A DNA stretch of 64,000 nt, from positions 20,563,075 through 20,627,074 of the forward strand of contig CM040758.1 of assembly GCA_022829145.1 (NCBI GenBank), read 5' to 3'. Below the pieces are notes generated by a model, which saw only the letters and a program-made list of their open reading frames with translations, did not search any database and was not told where the DNA came from. Source of the DNA: Albula goreensis. Its lineage: Eukaryota; Chordata; Actinopteri; Albuliformes; Albulidae. Numbering within the stretch: the first letter of the stretch is position 1; each line of letters starts with the position of its first letter. Made by a program: the position numbers and the translations under genes. Positions 57,449 through 64,000 of the stretch are shown here, piece by piece.

Positions 57449-60400
57449 CTCTACCCCATGTGGGCAATCTGAGTATGCCTCCACAAACAATCAGAAATGA
57501 TCTTGAAATCTTCTTTACTTCTGTGCATAGGGGGCCATAAGAGCCACCCTGGATCTATTCTATTCTGATTGACAGCTAGGGTCATGCTGCTAACAATGAA
57601 TAGAAAATTATACATGTGTCCATCCATGCATTGCCTATGGTTACTACATGTACTCTGATGTGGGGGGGGATGACTGCAAAACATATGGTGGAATAAAGCA
57701 GGTTTATTGCTTTTTAATCTATTTAAATCTACAAGCCTCTAAACTGGGATGCACAAAGCATGTACAGAACTCATTAAATCAAATGAAGAGCTTTCCCTCG
57801 GGACACATTCAGAATTACTAATTGACTTCCCAATACGATAATCATGCTACAATTAGCTATGCCATGTGACCCTTAGATAAATATGTAAAGGGTATTTGAT
57901 ATTCCTCTGGTTAACTGCTGATATCATTCCCTCTGCTTTAAGGCAGCGGGTCCAGGGGGCCTGTTAGCATTTGCGTGCTATGAGCATGGAACTACAGTGA
58001 ACTGTTCTCACAAGCCCCTGCCCCTAACCCAAATTTCCTACAGCGACCCTTCTGGTACATCCACACCTACGATTGCACACACCAACTGGGCCTGGCATTT
58101 ACTTCCATCAGGACTCCTACCAAACAAGTAAGAAAACAAACGTGGAAAAGCCAAGAGCAAGAGAGGAGGAAAAAGAAATGGAAAGGAGGAGTAAAAAGCA
58201 ACAATCTGTGCCTCCCTCAGGAGTGACTGTATTGCTCTGGTGTGGGATCATGGATCTCAGATTAGCTGAACCAGATTGCATTAATTCAAACACTCTGAGC
58301 GCAGTGTGACTAACGGGGCCTGTGGAAGTGAGGGGAGGATAATGCGCTAACATGTTACACCACATTAGCTCACGACCCACATGAGAAGCCATTACGCTTC
58401 AAATGCACGGGGCAGGGTGGGGGGCAAGGGTGGGAACATTTTAAAGGTTGACTTATGAAGCTCTGCTGATTCAAAAAAAAAAAAAAAAAAAAGTAGTGGA
58501 GAATGAGCTGAATTTGTTTTGTGAGCTCAGATGAAGATGTGACTGTTCAACATGTATGGAGTAGAGATCTTTCAGATATAGCTGACTACAGACTGGATAA
58601 TTTCAGGCAGAATGTATTTGTCATGTCAATAAATTCCAACCATCAGATAATACATCATAATTTTTGCACAGGACTTGTCTCACCCTGAGAAATTGGTGTA
58701 TCATGAAGCTCTGTCTCTCTCCAGGGCTACACCAGCACTCTTATGCATTCACTCTGGGAGCGCATCGAGGTTTACCAAATTAGGCTTCAGATTTCTTTGA
58801 ACTTTCTTTAAACACACAATATTTTACACAAAAACATCCCTTGTACTGCTTCATTCATCTCTTAACCTTATATTGCAACAGAGCATGGCCAGACTTACAG
58901 CTACCAAGAGGGTTATCACTGTACAACAGAAGTTGTACTTTCACTCTCTAAAATCCGTTGGAATCACACATTGGTTACATGCATGCTTTGACCGAGCTTA
59001 TTTGATGTCCTGTTTTTATTTACTCATACATTGAACTTTGTTATTTCTCTGTGATCCATGGGAGGAGTGGAAGAGAAAAATCTTTCAACTTTTGTCCTCC
59101 TAAAGTCTGTCACTTATCAATTATCAACAGAATAATAAATCACAAAAAAAGATGTGGCCATTTAAAACGAATGCACCTTTATCGATTTCTTACTCACTGC
59201 TGCACAAGTTAACAAAGTAAAGAGCAAATTCAATCTAACATTATTCAATACAATTATCAAATGCATTAGTTTAATATGTTTTGGTCAAGGCCAGTGTCTG
59301 TAGGTAGGACTTTGAGATAGACTGAAGAGGGCAAAGAGCGTACCACTAGAGCAGAGCAGTTTAGCATAGCAAAACCATGCTTTACCTGCTTCTTTTGCAA
59401 CATGGTCTGCACGCATCACTGCCATGTTAATTAGTGGTGTTTTTCCATATCCACCTACAGGTGTTGTGCTATACCCATCAGGGTATTGTGTTTCCTTGTG
59501 TTGAAATTCAGTTTCAACATTATCATTTGCAACAGCAGCCTCCAAACTGGTTCCTCTTTCTGACTGAAAAAGCATAGTGGTGTTCTGCTAAGCCCTTGCA
59601 AATGTAAAGCTCTCTGACACTTTGGATTTACCTCTAAGAGTGTTTGGCATTCAAATCATGCCCCTTGTTTGAATGAATTGTATGATGGGACTGACTTGGG
59701 ACCAGAAAAGATGGTTGACTCTTTCCAGAACAGGAGCAGACCTGGATATTTCCGGCAGAACCTAATGGAGTTCCATAACAGAGAACAGGAACATAACCTC
59801 ATTAACTTAACTATTTGAGAATTAAAAATGCATTGAACTGAGCATGAAGAAAGGAGTGTTTTCTTCCAGGTCTAAGAGGGTTTGAGCCATAAGACAGACC
59901 ATGTTATCATATTGTCTGGGCAAACTTCATGAATATTTCCAAACTGTGCTTTAAAGTTGGTACTGTAGTATCCACTTTTCATGAAGCACATTTCTTCTGT
60001 GGAAAAAAAAATTATATTGCACATTACAGTCCAGTCCTCTTCCTCAAGTACTTTTTCTTTCAGAACTGCAGAGAATGCATGGTTCAATTCAAATATAATT
60101 GGTTCTCTTTTCACACACTGTTAAACTTCTTTCAGCCAAATCCCCATTATTTTCATTCATTAGTTTCTGCAGTTTATTGAATTAAGCAGTTAGAATCAGT
60201 AGAATGAGAGAAGCTATGTTAGTATTTAAAGAGGAGATTTGTTTGCTCTGAGTCTGACCAAACCATTCTCTTTGGGGATTGGGGCCTGACCTGGGTACAG
60301 TGGTAATGTTTGATGCATGATGAATTCTGCTTCCTCATCATTTCTCTGAAGAGCAACAGGACCCTCAGGTCACAAATAGTTGGAGAAAGTTTATCACAAT

Positions 60401-60489
60401 GGATGTAAGGGCCTTGCGCTGTGAAAATTGAGACTTCTATCAATCTTTTGAAAACACTACTGTTTTAATCCCCACCCTCCAAAGAGGGA

Positions 60490-60800
60490 GTCTTATAAAA
60501 GGGTCAATATTACGGAAAGCGGGAAACTCCGCAGATGGAAGGCACATGGGTCCCACCATCCGCAGATCTGACATTTTTAGGTTCTGATGGTGAGCCGTTG
60601 TCCCCTGCCATGACTACCTGCTCTATTTACAAACGTTTTCCTTGAAAAACACCCTGCATAGTAATTAAGCCATGGGCACAAAAGTCTTATGTAAATGATC
60701 TGTTTTGGTGTGATGTGCAACAGGCCCCGAATGTACAAACCATAGCAGCTCCATGTCAGTGGTGTTTGACATGCCCAGCTGTAATGGGACCAGACATCAA
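60490..60800. promoter_or_regulatory. Candidate conserved non-coding element
   Basis: Repeat-free sequence containing CTATTTACAAACG (forkhead-like) near 60622, TAGTAATTAAGCC near 60659 and TTATGTAAATGATC near 60688. No coding frame is present. Confidence 0.22.
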
Positions 60801-62513
60801 GAGGAAGTTAGGCACAGTTACTGAGAAAAACAAACTAAAAGTATCATGAGGAAGTTTTTAAAAAAAAAAAAAAATACATTTCAACTGGTTGTCCAATCAT
60901 ACATCATTGATTGGTCTGCTGTTGATGAAGAAAAAGTTTCATTTTCACTGCTTATACTTCTCCAAAGAACAACCCTCCGTTGGCTGACATCATTAAAATA
61001 CCTTTTTCCATAACTTTTGTTGAATATTTAATACTCTTGATTGCTGGACGATAACACGGAGGACTTGTTCCTGTTTGCACTCATTTTATTGCTATGTTTG
61101 ATTTTTCAAATGGGCATAGGAGAGAAAAAGTAATGGCATTGCTTTTCATTTGCATGTCACAATTAGATAAAATGATGTAGCAAAACTACATCCAAACTAC
61201 GAAGCTTACATCAAAACAATACTGTCATTCAGCCTCCTTCATTCTTTTAACTTCTTTGTTGTTTTGCAATCCAGCATGCATTTAGCGTTTTGACTTAATT
61301 TGTTCTCAGCTCATCACTCTGAGTAAAAGAATGTGAAACGGCAGGTTTGCTTAGGGATTATTTTCCAGGCTGGGAGCCAAGATGGAGGCTGATTCATGCT
61401 GCATTAATGACCCGCCAACACACAGGTTTCAGATGTGATTCATCCTGGATGGAACCCATTTTATATCTCCCCTAAAAAGATAACAAAACCCAAACGACTT
61501 TGTTCATCACAGGTGAGAGGAGAAAGATCATTTTCTGGTAAAAAAAAAAAATAAAAATAAATATGGATAAAGACTGTGTTTTTTCTGTAACATTTTAGTG
61601 TCTCCCAAGTGATTATGGATATTTCATATAACTCTCCAGAGGAACCCAAGATGTATGCATTTTACATGAAACTGAGATTGGCAGAGTGAAGAGGCAGGGA
61701 AGCCAGTCTTTTTCAAGCAGGAGGAGGAAACCCATGGGGCCGATGCGTGAGGCTGGCAGATGGAGTGAGGTGTGCTTTCATGGTAGGGGTCGACCTCTGC
61801 CTGTTCTTATGTTCCACATACCTTGTATCCAGCTCAAAAAAAATTCTTTGTAAATATCAAAGCAAACCATGTTTGTTGACGTGACCAATGCTGTGCAAGA
61901 ATGAATGGAATCTGAGGTCGAAGGTCATGGTTCTCTAAGTGGTCACATGGTCTGCAGATCCACCTGCGCCTCAGGAGCCCTGTCCAGTCCCCTGGCCCTG
62001 TGCAGTCCTTTGACATTTTGCAGGTCCTGCCTGGTGATTTGAGGATGCAGGAATGGCCTTTCATGGGTTACCTGTGCAATGATGGGCCGGCGCTGCTCCA
62101 GGGTCAGCCCTGTCTGCATGCTGCAGCTGCTCCAGTCCACCATGGAATTCTGTCATCAGCTGCTCAGTGCCTTCAGTATTCCAACCCAGATGTAAGACTA
62201 TATCACACTAATTGGATATTCCAAAATTTGGGGGAAATGGGTAAAATAGACTCTCTTAAAAAAAATACATAAGCATTTATAGGCCAATACGGCATTCATA
62301 AAATGCATACTTCAAAAGTCTCTTCATTAAGCAGGTATAACGCAATGTAATCACAAGTGCAGTCATATCGAACTTGTCATAACATATTTATAAATTTGCA
62401 TCTCTATGCAAATACAATGCTTCATGAATGATGGTATAACTCATGTATATGTACTGTATGCTATAAATTGTTCTATTCAAGAACGTGACCTACAGAGAAA
62501 CTGCAGTGTCAAT

Positions 62514-62537
62514 TAATGTAATGTAATGTAATGTAAT
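62514..62537. repeat. (AATGT)n pentanucleotide microsatellite
   Basis: Nearly five tandem units of AATGT, ending AATCC. Confidence 0.9.
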
Positions 62538-63389
62538 CCATCCTGCATAGATGCTTAAGAATGATTTATAAAGTTGTTATGCTGTAGTAATAAGGACATT
62601 ATTTGCTTCATGAAAGCTGTAGGAATGTCACTATAAGTAAAATGCATAAACTTTCTTACTTTATGAATCGTATTATTTTATGTATCAGTAAAGTATCTTT
62701 TTTATGTGTCACAGGTGTGCATAGGTGACATTGCAGACCGTTAGTAAAGAGCACATATCAGTCAGACAGGTAATCGAGCAGTAGTCAAGGGGGACTCAGA
62801 AAAGCTATTGTGAGTCATATAGGCAAGCCACAAGATTATCTCGGGCATCTGATTGGTGATCTCATAGGAGGACGGGATGAGGACAGCATCACTCAGTTAT
62901 CTGAAGTCTATTAGAGACCATCTACGTCGTATGTTCCCTAGGAGCTCGCTTAGAAGAGTCACCGAGGAGAAAAAGTGGAGAAACCAGGAGAGAGAAATTA
63001 CACTGTGGAGACCTTGAAGAAAACGGCAATGTCAACCCATTATGCAACATGCCTGACGTGTGTTATTTCCACTCTATTGAGTTTGATGTCCACACAATGC
63101 AAGGAAATGACTCTAAGGATTTGTTTCAGAGACAGAACAAATATATGCTGTCTAGTCATTGAAATGCTTTCTACATTGAAATTTTCGCGCACCCACCCCC
63201 CCAACCAACACACACACACACTCACACACATTCTAAGTGCACTACTCTCCTCAACTTTTTCCAGGTTAGCTATCATTTCAGATAACAGCCATACCAAAAT
63301 AGTCATTATTGAGAATAACTATGATCAGCATAAAAGCTGTTTTGATTGATTTTTGGGAGGATTTTTCTCTAAGCCGCAGCGTCTGTATG

Positions 63390-63670
63390 GTGAAGAGCAG
63401 GGGAATTACGGGCATCAGGTCTGAACTCACAAATCAGGGCACTTTTAACAGACTGCCAACCCATAAATATTTTGCCCATAGCTGTTCTTGATCACCTCCT
63501 CCCCCCGGTTTTCAGCTATTGGAATGCTCACTGCACATGACCCTCATGACCTGTCTCCTCCTCATTGGCCGGGAGGTCCAGAATGGCCAGCGGGCATCAA
63601 ACAAACACAGAGTGCCCATCAATAGTCTTTGAGCTGAGATTCATTCATTTCACCTGAAATGCATTATTTG
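63390..63670. promoter_or_regulatory. Candidate conserved non-coding element
   Basis: GC-richer, repeat-free block with CATAAATATTTTGCCC near 63462, CTCATTGGCCGGGAGG near 63560 and TTCACCTGAAATGC near 63649. No long open frame or splice pair. Confidence 0.22.
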
Positions 63671-64000
63671 ACGGGTGACACTTCTGTGGAATCAATCTCA
63701 TAACTCCTGTGCAAAGATTTAACTGTGGACCGATGACAGTGATGATGGAGAGGAATGCAAAAAGGAAAAAAAAATTGATAGCTCTGGAGCCACGATGAAG
63801 AAGAGTTATGGTCTGCAGGGTCTTCTGAGGTGAGGAAAAGCAGAAAGAGCTTGAATCTCACCTGTGAGGAAAGTTTGAGTGGTGTGTCTGGAGCACAGAA
63901 AGGAGAGTGATGGGAGAATTATTGCGTAGGAATGTATAGAAACGGGCACAGTAATAAGAGAAGCTGCATGAAAAATTGCCGAAAATTGGTAGAGCTATCA

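Larger units (their letters stand above)
57449..64000. other. Gene-free interval at the window end
   Basis: No supported gene. It contains A-runs at 58474-58492 and 60861-60874, an (ATGTA)n run at 62514-62537, and AT-rich sequence with recurring ATAAA and GCATTT words at 62250-62700 that may be an old transposon. Repeat-free candidate regulatory stretches lie at 60490-60800, 61330-61440 and 63390-63670. Confidence 0.5.

Noticed and set aside
57026..57540. Several open frames on both strands with Cys/Trp or His/Thr repeats
   Set aside because: They are created by the 14-bp minisatellite lacking stop codons.
61943..62160. Possible minus-strand exon ending LTLEQRRPIIAQ at a GTAACC donor
   Set aside because: The acceptor side lacks a pyrimidine tract, no partner exon was found, and the peptide matches nothing I know.
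35740..64000. Search for the intronless adra2c coding region
   Set aside because: No frame long enough for a seven-helix receptor exists on either strand.
1..64000. tRNA genes (B-box search by eye)
   Set aside because: No convincing GGTTCGAANCC box with a matching A-box was seen; a covariance-model scan would be needed to exclude weak candidates.

Overview
This is vertebrate nuclear DNA, most likely from a teleost or other ray-finned fish. The two recognisable genes have short GT-AG exons scattered in AT-rich DNA. Microsatellites of the CA, AAT, AATG and AATAG types and homopolymer runs are frequent, and two short stretches resemble dispersed repeats common in fish genomes (near 35.94 kb and 39.15 kb). 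There are no operons and no prokaryotic features. Species cannot be named from the sequence alone.

Layout. (1) 1-24.2 kb, plus strand: the 3' part of dok7, the muscle adaptor that activates MuSK at the neuromuscular junction. The window opens in an intron, then holds the last PTB-domain exon (193-312), a linker exon (6354-6461), the large Ser-rich exon with two Crk-type YxxP tyrosines (7114-7916), and a chain of eight further exons to a stop at 22692. Human canonical DOK7 ends by reading through the same splice donor that follows the GGLK codons here. In this window the phase-consistent exons continue for about another 400 codons. One long exon (14666-15233) needs a one-base adjustment in a G6 run to stay open. 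(2) 24.7-31.9 kb, minus strand: a complete eight-exon lrpap1 (RAP), the ER chaperone of LDL-receptor-family proteins, giving a 352-residue protein ending in HNEL. dok7 and lrpap1 are convergent, as in human 4p16.3, and a perfect palindromic poly(A) signal lies between them. The lrpap1 promoter (about 31.9-32.2 kb) is TATA-less, with two ZNF143-type sites. (3) 32.2-35.8 kb: intergenic DNA with one GC-rich, probably coding terminal exon (35168-35506, plus strand) of a protein I do not recognise. (4) 35.8-64 kb: no gene I can support. It is gene-desert-like, with microsatellites, two minisatellites (48-bp unit at 46.0-46.7 kb, 14-bp unit at 57.2-57.4 kb), inverted repeats, a possible piggyBac relic, and non-repetitive stretches that look like candidate conserved non-coding elements.

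The two genes do not form a pathway; their pairing is ancestral synteny. I found no clearly new system. The observations most worth checking are the extended dok7 C-terminus with its G-run frameshift, the unidentified GC-rich exon, the palindromic poly(A) signal, and the two minisatellites with unusual internal structure. All exon boundaries were placed by eye from splice consensus, reading phase and remembered human protein sequence; no alignment was run.
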